Origin: Prauserella marina | GTDB taxonomy: Bacteria; Actinomycetota; Actinomycetes; Mycobacteriales; Pseudonocardiaceae | NCBI RefSeq assembly: GCF_002240355.1 | Contig: NZ_CP016353.1 | Location: 496,001 to 560,000, forward strand | Reading direction: 5' to 3' | DNA length: 64,000 nt | Shown here: piece after piece, positions 43,326 to 50,865 of the stretch | How the letters are laid out: each line of letters begins with the position of its first letter | Position numbering within the stretch: the stretch's first letter is position 1 | Notes under the pieces: model-generated | Databases searched by the model: none | What the model was told of the DNA's origin: nothing | Seen by the model: only the letters and a program-made list of their open reading frames with translations | Translations under genes and position numbers: made by a program

Positions 43326-44518
43326 CGCGACGGGTCGGCTTCTTCGGGCTGCTCGGTTCGGGAAATATCGGCAACGACGGCTCTTTCGAAGCCGTACTCA
43401 CTCATGTGCGAGCCAACCACGATGGGGTTCGCGTCGACGCACTGTGTGGCGGTCCGTCGCGGGTCACCGCGCGCTACGGTATCCCGGCTGTGCCCATGCA
43501 TTGGTATCGCGGCGAGACCGCGACCGCGAAAGGGGCCGGCGCCATCGCGGCGAAAGCGGTCGGCAAGTTCGCCGACGCCGTGCGAACCTTCAACTGGGTT
43601 CGCGACCACGACGTGGTGATCGTTCCAGGGATGGGTGTTCTTGAGGCGACCTTGCCGTTGCGCCCGTGGGGGCTCCCGTACTCGCTGCTGCTGCTGACCG
43701 TGTCGGGCCGGTTGGTGGGCACCGAGATCGCACTGGTGAGTGTCGGCGCCGACGTCATCGGCAACGGGCCGACGAGATGGCTGGTGACAACGGCGGCCAA
43801 ACTGGCCGGATACCGGTCCTATCGAGACGAGTTGTCCCGGGAATCCATGATGGACATGGGAGTCGCCGTCGGCGGCGACGACGTATACCCCGATCTCGCG
43901 TTCGCGCTTCCGGATCCGCCCGCGCGAGTCAGGCAGGGCACGGTCGGGATCGGCGTCATGGCCTACCGGGGCGGCAACGCCGACCGGCCCTACGCGGAGG
44001 CCATCTACCGGGGATATGTCGCCAAGCTCAAGCGGTTCGTCCGCGGGTTGGTTGCCGAAGGAAGACAGGTCAGGTTGCTGACCGGCGACGCGCTCGACGA
44101 CGAGGTGGTCGCCGAACTGCTTGCCGACATCGGTTCGCCGGACATCAGCGCGGCCAGGGTGACGTCGCTGCCGGGCTTGCTCGGCGAACTCTCCACCGTC
44201 GAAACCGTTGTCGCGTCCAGATATCACAACGTGCTCTGCGCGTTGAAACTCGGCAAACCCACGGTGTCCATCGGCTACGCGGCCAAGAACGACGTGCTCA
44301 TGGCCGACGCGAACCTGGCCGAGTTCTGCCAGCGAATCCGCGACCTCGACGTCGACCGGTTGATCGAGCAGTTCACGACGGCCGAGAAGCGGAGTCAGGA
44401 CATCGCCGCCTCACTGGCCGAATGGAATGCGCTGCAACGGCGGCGGCTCGATGCCCAGTTCGCCGCACTATCCACATTGATCGCCGACAGTGACCGGGCG
44501 AAGGAGGCACCGCGATGA
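43322..44518 (+). CDS. Polysaccharide pyruvyl transferase-family protein
   Basis: 398 residues. N-terminal GFFGLLGSGNIGNDGSFEAV, a central GMGVLEATLPLRPWGLPYSL region, and C-terminal VASRYHNVLCALKLGKPTVS with the SRYHN motif typical of the pyruvyl transferase (CsaB/WcaK/PssK) superfamily. Members add a ketal-linked pyruvate from phosphoenolpyruvate to a sugar, giving the polymer a negative charge. GTG start, four-base overlap on both sides. Confidence 0.85.
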   Translation: MTRRVGFFGLLGSGNIGNDGSFEAVLTHVRANHDGVRVDALCGGPSRVTARYGIPAVPMHWYRGETATAKGAGAIAAKAVGKFADAVRTFNWVRDHDVVIVPGMGVLEATLPLRPWGLPYSLLLLTVSGRLVGTEIALVSVGADVIGNGPTRWLVTTAAKLAGYRSYRDELSRESMMDMGVAVGGDDVYPDLAFALPDPPARVRQGTVGIGVMAYRGGNADRPYAEAIYRGYVAKLKRFVRGLVAEGRQVRLLTGDALDDEVVAELLADIGSPDISAARVTSLPGLLGELSTVETVVASRYHNVLCALKLGKPTVSIGYAAKNDVLMADANLAEFCQRIRDLDVDRLIEQFTTAEKRSQDIAASLAEWNALQRRRLDAQFAALSTLIADSDRAKEAPR

Positions 44519-45063
44519 AGATCGTTGCCATCGAGGAGATCGCGGGCGCGTATCTGTTCGAGCCTGTGCCGCATGTGGACGAGCGCGGCTTCTTCAGTCG
44601 TACCTTCGACGCGGAGGCTGTTCGTCGGGTGGGTATCGATCCGGGCTCGTTCGTGCAGGACAGTCTTTCCCGCTCAGCAAAGGGCGTCGTGCGTGGAATG
44701 CACCTTCGCGCGGGCCGAGGAGAGGCGAAGCTCGTTCGCTGCTCCTACGGGCGCGTGTTCGACGTCGTCGTCGACCTGCGTGCGGACTCACCGACCTACC
44801 TCGGTCAGGTGCACACTGAACTGTCGGACACGACACAGGCCACGTTGTACATTCCGGCTGGATGCGCGCACGGGTTTCAGGCGCTCACCGAACCCGCCGA
44901 CGTCGCCTACCGTATCGACCGGACACACGATCCGAGCGAGGACGTCGCCATCGTCTACGACGACCCCGAACTCGCCATCCCGTGGCCGTTGCCGCCGCGG
45001 CTGCTGTCCGAACGCGACCGCGCAGCGCCGTCGCTGGCCCGAATATCAGGAGGCGCGCCATGA
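44515..45063 (+). CDS. dTDP-4-dehydrorhamnose 3,5-epimerase-like protein
   Basis: 182 residues of the RmlC cupin family. Matches include VPHVDERGFFSRTFDAE, VVRGMHLRAGRGEAKLVRC (His of the active-site block), VFDVVVDLRADSPTYLG and YIPAGCAHGFQALTEPADVA. It may act on the same 4-keto sugar nucleotide as the C-methyltransferase, as a 3- or 5-epimerase. GMHLR rather than GLHYQ and the absence of rmlA/rmlB/rmlD nearby argue against ordinary dTDP-rhamnose synthesis. Four-base overlaps join it to its neighbours. Confidence 0.82.
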   Translation: MKIVAIEEIAGAYLFEPVPHVDERGFFSRTFDAEAVRRVGIDPGSFVQDSLSRSAKGVVRGMHLRAGRGEAKLVRCSYGRVFDVVVDLRADSPTYLGQVHTELSDTTQATLYIPAGCAHGFQALTEPADVAYRIDRTHDPSEDVAIVYDDPELAIPWPLPPRLLSERDRAAPSLARISGGAP

Positions 45064-46385
45064 CCGTCACCGGAATCGACATGACTGCGTCACTGAAAGC
45101 CAACGAACGTTTGCACCGACTCATTCCCGGTGGTGCCCACACCTACGCCAAGGGCGACGACCAGTATCCGGAGGACATGGCGCCGGTGATCGCGCGAGGC
45201 GAAGGTGCGACGGTGTGGGACGTCGACGGCAACCGGTACCTCGAATACGGGTCGGGTCTGCGCTCGGTCAGTCTCGGTCACGCGCACCCCAGGGTGACCG
45301 AAGCGGTGCGGCGGGAGCTCGGCAGGGGAGCGAACTTCGTCAGGCCGAGCATCATCGAAGCGGAGGCGGCCGAACGGTTCCTGGACACCGTTTCCACGGC
45401 TGACATGGTCAAGTTCGCCAAGAACGGCTCGGACGTCACGACCGCCGCCGTGCGGCTCGCGAGGGCCGCGACCGGGCGTCCACTCGTCGCGATCTGTGGC
45501 GACCAGCCGTTTTTTTCGACCGATGACTGGTTCATCGGTACGACCGCGATGGACGGTGGAATCCCGAGGTCCATTTCGGACTTGACCGTCACCTTCCGAT
45601 ACGGCGACCTGGCGGAAACCGAGGCGCTGCTCGAAAATTATTCGGGCCGGATCGCGTGCCTGATCCTGGAGGCCGCGACGTTGCGTGAACCGCCGCCCGG
45701 CTATCTCGCGGGACTGCGGGCGTTGACGAAACGGCACGGGATCGTGCTCGTCTTCGACGAGATGATCACCGGATTCCGCTGGTCGGAGGCAGGAGCGCAG
45801 GGGCTGTACGGGGTCGCTCCCGACCTTTCCACCTTCGGCAAGGCGCTTGGCAACGGGTTCGCGGTGTCCGCCCTGGCCGGGTGCAGGGAGCTGATGGAGC
45901 AGGGCGGGTTGCGGGCGGGAGGGGAGCGCGTGTTCCTGCTGTCGACCACGCACGGCGCGGAAACCCATTCGCTCGCTGCAGCCATGGCCGTGCAGGCGAC
46001 CTATGTGGAGGAAGGCATCACGGCGAGACTGCACGCGCTGGGTGAGCGGCTCGCGGCGGGAGTGCGGGAGGTCGCCGCGGCGGAGGGGGTCGGCGAGCAC
46101 GTCGTGGTGCGGGGCCGGGCGAGCAACCTCGTGTTCGCGACCCTCGACGAGCGGGGCGTGCCATCGCAGGAGTACCGGACCATGTTCCTGCGGCAACTGC
46201 TCGGCGGCGGCATCATTGGACCGTCCTTTGTGGTCAGCAGTGCGCTGACGGAGGAGGACGTGGACCGGACCGTCGAGGTGGTCGCCGGTGCGTGCGCGGT
46301 GTACCGTCAGGCGCTCGACGCGGGGGATCCCTTGCCCTGGATGGGTGGCCGCTCGGTGCGTCCCGTCTTCCGCCGTTACGTCTGA
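45060..46385 (+). CDS. Class III PLP-dependent aminotransferase, glutamate-1-semialdehyde aminomutase-like
   Basis: 441 residues. It starts with a GSAM-like RLIPGGAHTYAKGDDQYPED, has VWDVDGNRYLEYGSGL, FAKNGSDVTTAAVRLARAAT, the PLP-aspartate block VLVFDEMITGFRWSEAGAQG and the Schiff-base lysine in TFGKALGNGF. Although similar to HemL, its location as the last gene of a polysaccharide operon suggests a sugar or small-molecule aminotransferase instead of a haem enzyme. The ATG overlaps the epimerase gene; the longer frame upstream is noncoding. A 21-nt repeat array begins 30 bases after its stop, in the same orientation. Confidence 0.82.
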   Translation: MTVTGIDMTASLKANERLHRLIPGGAHTYAKGDDQYPEDMAPVIARGEGATVWDVDGNRYLEYGSGLRSVSLGHAHPRVTEAVRRELGRGANFVRPSIIEAEAAERFLDTVSTADMVKFAKNGSDVTTAAVRLARAATGRPLVAICGDQPFFSTDDWFIGTTAMDGGIPRSISDLTVTFRYGDLAETEALLENYSGRIACLILEAATLREPPPGYLAGLRALTKRHGIVLVFDEMITGFRWSEAGAQGLYGVAPDLSTFGKALGNGFAVSALAGCRELMEQGGLRAGGERVFLLSTTHGAETHSLAAAMAVQATYVEEGITARLHALGERLAAGVREVAAAEGVGEHVVVRGRASNLVFATLDERGVPSQEYRTMFLRQLLGGGIIGPSFVVSSALTEEDVDRTVEVVAGACAVYRQALDAGDPLPWMGGRSVRPVFRRYV

Positions 46386-46415
46386 GCTGCCCTGCCCCCT
46401 GCCCCCTGCCCCGCC

Positions 46416-46520
46416 GAGTTCTGCACTCAGGACGGCGAGATCCGCGCTCAGAACGGCGAGATCCGCACTGGGGGCCGCGAGATCCGCGTTCGTGCGTGCG
46501 AGTTCTGCGTTCTGCTTCGC
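46416..46520 (+). repeat. 21-nt tandem repeat array, copy C
   Basis: Five contiguous 21-base units start at 46416, 46437, 46458, 46479 and 46500, beginning GAGTTCTGC or GAGATCCGC and ending in GACGGC or variants, then decay into GAACGAGGA. A C-rich CTGCCCC triplication (about 46391-46411) precedes them in place of the GAGTCCCCC leader. It lies just downstream of the PLP-enzyme gene, in its orientation. Confidence 0.85.
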
Positions 46521-46882
46521 GAACGAGGATGCCGGTAATCCGGCACCGGTACGCCTGGCCTCCGGTACGTCCGGATACGCCTGCCGTCGGTACGTCCGGG
46601 TGCGCCTGCCGTCGGCACGTTTGGCGTTCGGCATGTCCGGCATGCCCGGTGTTCGGCACGCCCGGTACTCGGCGGCTGGCTCTCGGCATGGGACAACTCG
46701 GCTCCCGGAATGCGAGACGGTGCGAGGCACGTCTGGGGTTCGTTAACTGGGCGCCGGGGGCATCCGGGCTCCCGGGTGCCCGACACGTGGCTCGTGGCTC
46801 GCGGCTCGGCGCCAGGAACCCAGCCCCCGGCGTCGGCTACACCCTGCCCGTACCCGGGGCCAGACATCCGGTTCCCGACGCG
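46521..46882. other. Repeat-filled convergent intergenic region, no gene
   Basis: Between the two inverted 21-nt arrays. A 25-base unit starting GGTACGTCCGG occurs twice in tandem (46564-46588, 46589-46613) and decays into further GGCACG/GGCATG-containing copies to about 46690. The rest is G/C-rich low complexity. Open frames here encode repeated Arg-Pro-Glu-Cys-Gly-Ser or Arg-Thr-Tyr peptides and are not credible. No Rho-independent hairpin comparable to that at 31397 is present. Confidence 0.6.
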
Positions 46883-46987
46883 TGACGCGCGAGTGCAGGT
46901 CTCGCTGTCGTGAGTGCGGATCTCGACGGCCCGAGTGCGGATCTCACCGTCCTGAGTGCGGATCTCGGCGTCCTGGGTGGGGGACTC
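46883..46987 (-). repeat. 21-nt tandem repeat array, copy D
   Basis: On the minus strand the GCGCGAGTCCCCC leader unit (46967-46987) is followed by units at 46946, 46925, 46904 and 46883. Most start GAGATCCGCACT. The leader and part of the first full unit lie inside the PAP2 gene and provide its last residues and its TGA. It is inverted relative to copy C. Confidence 0.85.
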
Positions 46988-47765
46988 GCGCATCTACGAC
47001 CAGGGCTACCAGCGGGACGCACACCAGGGCGGTGGCGAAGCCACCCAGCGTGTCCGTGGGGTAGTGGGCATCCAGCGCGATCTGGGCCCAGGCCATCGCG
47101 GCTCCGCACACGAGCCCGAAGCCGTAGACCACCGCACCACCGACGAGTAAACCCCCGCCGCCGGTAACGCCACCACCGGGCACGCCGCCGGTAACGCCAC
47201 CACCGGGCACGCCGCCGGGCACGCCACCACCGGGCACACCGCCCGCACCGCCTACGCGAGCGGCGCTCGCACCGGACACCGGGATGCCACCACGACCACG
47301 CCGCGCCATGCCGAGATCCGCGACAAGCAACCCCAGCACCAGGGCAACCGCCGTCAACAAGGCGGTGTGCCCGCTGGGAAACGAAAGGAAGTCACCATTG
47401 ATCGTCCTGCCGACGAGTGGTTTCAGCCCGGTCGTCACGACGACACACAGGCAGGGCCCCGCGACGGCGAGCACGGCCAGCCTCAGCTTCCCCGCGAGCA
47501 CGCACGCACCGGCAACCAGCGCCACCAGGATGGCCGCCCCCGCCGGTTCACCGCCGAAGTCGACCACCAGCGCGACGTCGTACCAGGGCGCCGGGGGGTC
47601 GGTGACGGTCGCCTGCGCCCACCTGTCGAAGCCACGGGGGTCCGACGATCCGGCGAAGACGACCGCGAGCACCACGAGGGTCACCAGCGCGGCCACCGCG
47701 ACGACGAGCATCGGGGTCCGCAACACCGGGGGCAGGGCAGGCGCCTCCCACCTGCCCTGCCTCAC
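46944..47765 (-). CDS. PAP2-family membrane phosphatase
   Basis: 273-residue phosphatase with about six helices. Active-site motifs: KPLVGRTINGDFLSFPSGHT (KxxxxxxR type plus PSGH) and DAHYPTDTLGGF. It probably removes phosphate from a polyprenyl or lipid pyrophosphate, recycling the carrier of the polysaccharide pathway. Two oddities: a Gly/Val/Pro tandem repeat is inserted between helices (47163-47243), and the C-terminus RVPHPGRRDPHSGR is encoded by repeat array D. The GTG at 47765 overlaps the upstream glycosyltransferase stop as GTGA; a GTG at 47777 (four residues longer) is possible. It is the last gene of the minus-strand operon. Confidence 0.85.
   Translation of the reverse strand: MRQGRWEAPALPPVLRTPMLVVAVAALVTLVVLAVVFAGSSDPRGFDRWAQATVTDPPAPWYDVALVVDFGGEPAGAAILVALVAGACVLAGKLRLAVLAVAGPCLCVVVTTGLKPLVGRTINGDFLSFPSGHTALLTAVALVLGLLVADLGMARRGRGGIPVSGASAARVGGAGGVPGGGVPGGVPGGGVTGGVPGGGVTGGGGLLVGGAVVYGFGLVCGAAMAWAQIALDAHYPTDTLGGFATALVCVPLVALVVDARVPHPGRRDPHSGR
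47163..47243 (-). repeat. In-frame 27-nt tandem repeat within the PAP2 gene
   Basis: Two identical 27-base units (47163-47189, 47190-47216) and a third with four differences (47217-47243) encode Gly/Val/Pro/Thr nonapeptides such as GGVPGGGVT. They lie in a loop between the PSGH motif and the following helix. Identity of two units suggests recent slippage. Confidence 0.9.
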
Positions 47766-48967
47766 ACCGGCTCGCACAGTCGCCCCGCGATCGCCTCGCG
47801 GTAACCGGAGATCAGCCGTTCGAGCCCGACCTCTGGCGTGAAGTCTCGTTCATAACGCAGCCTCGCCGCCACCCCCATGTCGCGATTCCACGCCGTTTTC
47901 AGCACGATCCGCCTGAGGGCCTCGGCGAGCGACCCGGCGTCGTGGGGCCGGTGCAGCAGTCCGGTGATTCCGTCCTCGACGAGTTCGGGGAACGCGCCGT
48001 GCGAGGGCGCGACGGTCGGAACCCCGGCTGCCATGGCCTCGACGACGATGAGCCCGAACGCTTCCAGCCACGCCGATGGCGCCACCACGGTCGCCGCTCG
48101 CGCGGTCAACTCGGCGCAGTCGGCGGGGGAGCGGAGGCCCAGGTAGCGCACGTCGTGCCGGTCGCGGGCCCACGCGGTCACCTCGTCCGCCAGCGGCCCT
48201 GCCCCCGCGATGACCAGCGGTACGCCGATCCCGCCGCTCGCGGCGAGTTCGTCCCACGCGGTCATCAGCAGGGGAATCCCCTTTTCCGGGGTGAGCCTGC
48301 CGAGGTAGAGCACGTGACTGCCCGACGAGGTGCGCCGGACGCCGGGATCGGCGACCACGTTGTGCTTCACCGCGAGCCGCTGCGCGGGCAGCCCTGCCTG
48401 GATCAGCATCGCGCGCTGGGCAGCGGAAATGCAGAAGTACCTTGCGATGCCGTTGCCACCGCGCAGCCGTGCCCTGTTGGCCGCCGTGCTCACCGCGAGC
48501 GGGATCGTCGCGGCGCGGGAACCGCGATAGCAGCCGTGCGCGACGGCGGGAATAGGGAGCCTGCCGACGCAGTCGGTGCACACGTCGCCGTTCCGGAACA
48601 GCGTGCCGGGCGGGCAGACCGGCGTGTAGTTGTGCAGGGTCGCTACCGCGGGCGTGCCGGTGTCGGCGCAGGCCGCGGCCACCGAGGGAGAAAGCAGCGG
48701 GAACGTGTTGTGAATGTGCACGATGTCAGGGCGCGACCGTTCGAGTAGTTGCCGAAGTTCGCGGCGCACGCGACCGTTCCACGGAACCCTGAGCGGGACG
48801 GCGGCCTTCGCTGCCATCGGCATGGCCTCGATGTCGTCGCTGCGTTTCTCGAAGAGCTCGACGTCGTGTCCCGCATCGGCAAGCAGGCCGGTTTCGCGGT
48901 CGACGACGTTGTTCTCCCCGCTCGGCTGGCCCGAGCGATACCTGTTGTGTACCACGAGGATTCGCAT
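47762..48967 (-). CDS. Family 4 glycosyltransferase
   Basis: 401 residues, GT-B fold. N-terminal MRILVVHNRYRSGQPSGENN, acceptor-side IVHIHNTFPLLSPSVAAAC and C-terminal VLYLGRLTPEKGIPLLMTAW plus the E-x7-E block EAFGLIVVEAMAAGVPTVA. A cysteine pair (VCPPGTLF, VCTDCVGR) in the N-terminal domain is common in this GT4 subgroup. The ATG at 48967 is chosen; further upstream the frame lies in the methyltransferase gene. Two bases separate it from that gene's stop. Confidence 0.9.
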   Translation of the reverse strand: MRILVVHNRYRSGQPSGENNVVDRETGLLADAGHDVELFEKRSDDIEAMPMAAKAAVPLRVPWNGRVRRELRQLLERSRPDIVHIHNTFPLLSPSVAAACADTGTPAVATLHNYTPVCPPGTLFRNGDVCTDCVGRLPIPAVAHGCYRGSRAATIPLAVSTAANRARLRGGNGIARYFCISAAQRAMLIQAGLPAQRLAVKHNVVADPGVRRTSSGSHVLYLGRLTPEKGIPLLMTAWDELAASGGIGVPLVIAGAGPLADEVTAWARDRHDVRYLGLRSPADCAELTARAATVVAPSAWLEAFGLIVVEAMAAGVPTVAPSHGAFPELVEDGITGLLHRPHDAGSLAEALRRIVLKTAWNRDMGVAARLRYERDFTPEVGLERLISGYREAIAGRLCEPV

Positions 48968-48969
48968 CG

Positions 48970-49647
48970 CTAACCCGTTCTGACCGCGACGATCGACTTC
49001 GAGAACCCCAGCAGCCGCTCGTGCCAGATGTCGGAGGCGGGAAAGAGGTGGGCGAGTTCGGTCGTGCTGATGAGGTCGATCGTGAGTATCTGTTCGACGG
49101 CTTCTTCGACGGTGTGGACGCGTTCGTGGGCGAGCGGCCACCTGCTCACGAGGCGCGCCCTTGTCCGAAGTGGAAGGAACTGGAAGCCGGGTGCGACGTA
49201 GTGCGGTTCGACGGGAAAGTACCGGTCTGGGGTCTGCACCCAGTGCGAGGGAGCCGCGGCGCGGACGACGTCGGCGAAGTCGCGACGGCGCTGGTACCCG
49301 CCGACGTGCTCGATGAGGCTGTTGGAGACGACGAGGTCGTAGTCGCCGCGGCACGCGTCGAGCGAGCCCAGCCCGCAGGCGTCGGCGACGACGTGTTCCA
49401 GCCAGGGCTCCGGCGGTTCGTACTTGTCGAGGTTCATGGTGGTGACGAACGAGGGGCGCACGGGCGCCGATCGCCAGAAGTCGGGGACACCACCGAGGTC
49501 GAGCACTCGCATGGCGGCAAGGTCGGGGAATCGCCGGGTCAGTTCGGCGAATCGGACGGCTCGCCGTTTGCTGGAGAACGAGTTCGCCTGCCGTGGGTCG
49601 CCGAGCTTGTGGTGCAGACGGCGGGCGATTCCTGCCACTTGTCTCAT
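48970..49647 (-). CDS. Class I SAM-dependent methyltransferase
   Basis: 225 residues. SAM motif I is MRVLDLGGVPDFW (about 46-58), the acidic MNLDKYEPP follows, and VVADACGLGSL and LVVSNSLIEHVGGYQRRRDF correspond to later motifs. Start ATG at 49647 with AGGAGG 5 bases upstream; ATGA overlap with the polymerase gene. It probably methylates a sugar or lipid-linked intermediate; the target is unknown. Confidence 0.85.
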   Translation of the reverse strand: MRQVAGIARRLHHKLGDPRQANSFSSKRRAVRFAELTRRFPDLAAMRVLDLGGVPDFWRSAPVRPSFVTTMNLDKYEPPEPWLEHVVADACGLGSLDACRGDYDLVVSNSLIEHVGGYQRRRDFADVVRAAAPSHWVQTPDRYFPVEPHYVAPGFQFLPLRTRARLVSRWPLAHERVHTVEEAVEQILTIDLISTTELAHLFPASDIWHERLLGFSKSIVAVRTG

Positions 49648-50864
49648 CGGGCCTCCTGTGCGGGGGTGGGGGTTGTGACGGGGCTCAGCAGGGCCGCCGC
49701 GACGGTCAGGTGCAGCAGGTAGGGCGATGCGTCGCCGAGGCCGACCTCGGTGTAGGAGGCGACGATGCAGTAGGTGATGAGGAACAGCGCGCAGGCCCTC
49801 GCGGCGGATGGTGGCCGCAGTACGGCCGCGATCAGCAGGGTCATGAGCATCGCGACGACGAGCGCGATGCCGACATAGCCCTGTTCCTGGAACACAGCGA
49901 GCCAGCTGCTGTCGATGGGGAGTCCACCGAAGGTCTTGTTGGAAAGCCCGCTGCCGAAAAGTTGTTCGTATGCGGTGCGTGGCTCGGAAAGCAGCGCGTC
50001 CCACACCTTCTGTCTTCCGGTCAGGTTGGAGAAGTCCTCGTCGTCCTGCCCTCGCCGGAACCACAACTGCACGAGCGGGGCGAGCGCGACGGCGACGAGA
50101 CCCACGACCATCCCGGTCGCCACGACGAATCTGCGGGCGCGCACGGTGGTCAGCACGAGGGACAGTCCGGCGACCGCGATGCCGACGACCAGCCCGAGTG
50201 TCGCCGTCCTCGTGTAGCTCAGCAGCAGCAACGCCACGGCCGGGGCGGCGACGAGCAGTACGTTGCGTCCGGTGGTGCGGCGGCCGAGCCACAACACGAT
50301 GGTGAGGCCCGCGACGATCGCCGAGTACTGGCCGACCTGCGGCGGGGTGAACGGCCACAGCGCCCCGGTCAACCTGCCCTCATAGACGTCGGGCATCGCG
50401 AGGCCGGGCGCCACGACGAGCCCGAGCACGACCGGAACCAGCACCGCCCCGAGAACCCTGATGTGCCTTCGAACGAGCGTGAGCGTCCCGTCCCACCACC
50501 GGCTCAGCAGCCACAGGGTGGCGATGAACATCGCGAACCGCGCGCACCGGAAGAGGCCGCCGTAGCCGACCTCCAGCGGGGCGGTCGACACCAGGCTCGT
50601 CACCAGTAGCGCGGTGAGGATCAGCAGGAACGCGTTGGGACGTACGGTGAATCTCGGGTTGAGCACGAGCGCGATGGCGAACGCGATGACCAGCGAACCC
50701 ATGGTGATGAGCTGGTACACCGACTGTGGGATCGAGATCAGCGTCTGCGCGCCCTGCGAGCCGAGCGTGTTGACCACGAGCAGTGCCCACACGGCGCCGA
50801 CGAGAGCTGGCGGCTTCGCCGGTTCAGTGTCGAGTACCGGTCGCAGCCGTTCGTCCTGACGCAT
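49644..50864 (-). CDS. Wzy/O-antigen ligase-family membrane protein
   Basis: 406 residues with about 11-12 predicted helices and one larger periplasmic loop (about 255-310, containing RGQDDEDFSNLTGRQKVWDA and FGSGLSNKTFGGLPIDSSWL), which is the pattern of the O-antigen ligase/Wzy family. In this operon, with Wzz-like proteins and a Wzx-like protein next door, it is the best candidate for the repeat-unit polymerase. Transfer to another acceptor (ligase) is the alternative. It ends in ATGA overlap with the methyltransferase and starts 1 base after the lipoprotein gene. Confidence 0.82.
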   Translation of the reverse strand: MRQDERLRPVLDTEPAKPPALVGAVWALLVVNTLGSQGAQTLISIPQSVYQLITMGSLVIAFAIALVLNPRFTVRPNAFLLILTALLVTSLVSTAPLEVGYGGLFRCARFAMFIATLWLLSRWWDGTLTLVRRHIRVLGAVLVPVVLGLVVAPGLAMPDVYEGRLTGALWPFTPPQVGQYSAIVAGLTIVLWLGRRTTGRNVLLVAAPAVALLLLSYTRTATLGLVVGIAVAGLSLVLTTVRARRFVVATGMVVGLVAVALAPLVQLWFRRGQDDEDFSNLTGRQKVWDALLSEPRTAYEQLFGSGLSNKTFGGLPIDSSWLAVFQEQGYVGIALVVAMLMTLLIAAVLRPPSAARACALFLITYCIVASYTEVGLGDASPYLLHLTVAAALLSPVTTPTPAQEAR

Positions 50865-50865
50865 G

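Noticed and set aside
44515-45063. Ordinary dTDP-rhamnose pathway gene
   Set aside because: No rmlA, rmlB or rmlD homologue accompanies it and the active-site block differs (GMHLR).
45060-46385. HemL, haem-biosynthetic glutamate-1-semialdehyde aminomutase
   Set aside because: Motifs are shared, but the gene is translationally coupled to a sugar epimerase in a polysaccharide operon and no other haem gene is present.
45090-46993. Long minus- and plus-strand frames across the convergent polysaccharide junction
   Set aside because: They cross the 21-nt arrays and 25-nt repeats or run antisense to the PLP-enzyme gene; the periodicity of 21 bases (7 codons) keeps several frames open.
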